Below are positions 5,367-5,406 of a stretch of DNA of 5,406 nt, in pieces. Source of the stretch: Candidatus Scatoplasma merdavium. Its GTDB lineage: Bacteria; Bacillota_I; Bacilli_A; RFN20; CAG-288. The notes beneath the pieces are model-generated. The model saw only the letters and a list, made by a program, of their open reading frames with translations. It was not told the origin of the DNA and made no database searches. The stretch lies in contig JADING010000102.1 in assembly GCA_017694135.1 (NCBI GenBank), forward strand, positions 1-5,406. The letters run 5' to 3'. Each line of letters opens with the position of its first letter. Positions within the stretch are counted from its first letter, which is position 1. Both the position numbers and the translations under genes were made by a program.

Positions 5367-5406
5367 ATGAACGAAAAAGATAACAAAATTCAGGAACTAA
5401 CACCTG
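5367..5406 (+). CDS. start of an unidentified plus-strand gene (cut by window edge)
   Basis: An ATG at 5367 follows a strong AAAGGAGG (5350-5357 region) at nine bases and opens a frame that stays clear of stops to the window end: MNEKDNKIQELTP, 13 codons plus one base. The ribosome binding site and divergent arrangement make a real gene likely. The visible part is a charged, polar N-terminus without a signal peptide, too short to name. Its identity would help interpret the divergent operon. Confidence 0.7.
   Translation, partial: MNEKDNKIQELTP

Noticed and set aside
5180..5383. Plus-strand open frame crossing the divergent promoter region
   Set aside because: It overlaps the start of the regulator-like gene and the strong ribosome binding site of the gene at 5367, in a different frame from that gene, and has no own start signal.

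Overview
The window is AT-rich and almost fully coding, nearly all on the minus strand. It looks like chromosome from a low-GC Bacillota lineage close to the Mollicutes/Erysipelotrichia. The evidence is strong AGGAGG-type ribosome binding sites, a CIRCE heat-shock operator in front of clpB (a common arrangement in Mollicutes), tightly overlapping genes, and a first operon gene of mycoplasma-like style. TGA ends two genes at productive ATGA overlaps and every tryptophan codon I checked is TGG. The genome therefore uses the standard bacterial code (table 11), not the mycoplasma code, which argues against Mycoplasma/Spiroplasma proper. No mobile element, CRISPR, tRNA or rRNA is visible.

Layout from right to left, the direction of transcription: at the right edge a plus-strand gene begins (5367 onward, 13 codons visible). 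It is divergent from a minus-strand operon across a 109-bp intergenic region. The operon holds six small genes at 5257 to 2259, joined by overlaps of 23, 4, 8, 4 and 4 nt. They are a small protein with a sigma-region-4-like helix-turn-helix tail; a secreted, strand-rich protein; a short N-terminally anchored protein; two integral membrane proteins with the 'two TM - cytoplasmic helical domain - one or two TM' plan of half-length GspF/TadB/TadC proteins; and a second short anchored protein. After 55 bp comes tyrS (tyrosyl-tRNA synthetase, 2203 to 950), then a heat-shock promoter/CIRCE unit and the first 284 codons of clpB (854 to 1, running off the left edge).

Interpretation: clpB and tyrS are secure. 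The six-gene block is the part worth attention. Two adjacent TadB/TadC-like platform proteins flanked by anchored pseudopilin-sized proteins and a secreted protein suggest a minimal type IV pilus-like or Tad-like assembly or secretion machine, led by a putative transcription regulator. No ATPase, prepilin peptidase or recognisable pilin is in the window, so this is inference from architecture and context, not recognition of a known system.

Two smaller points stand out. The single mismatch in the CIRCE palindrome is the base that completes a perfect TTGACA -35 box. The TyrRS has Gln in place of the first His of its HIGH motif.
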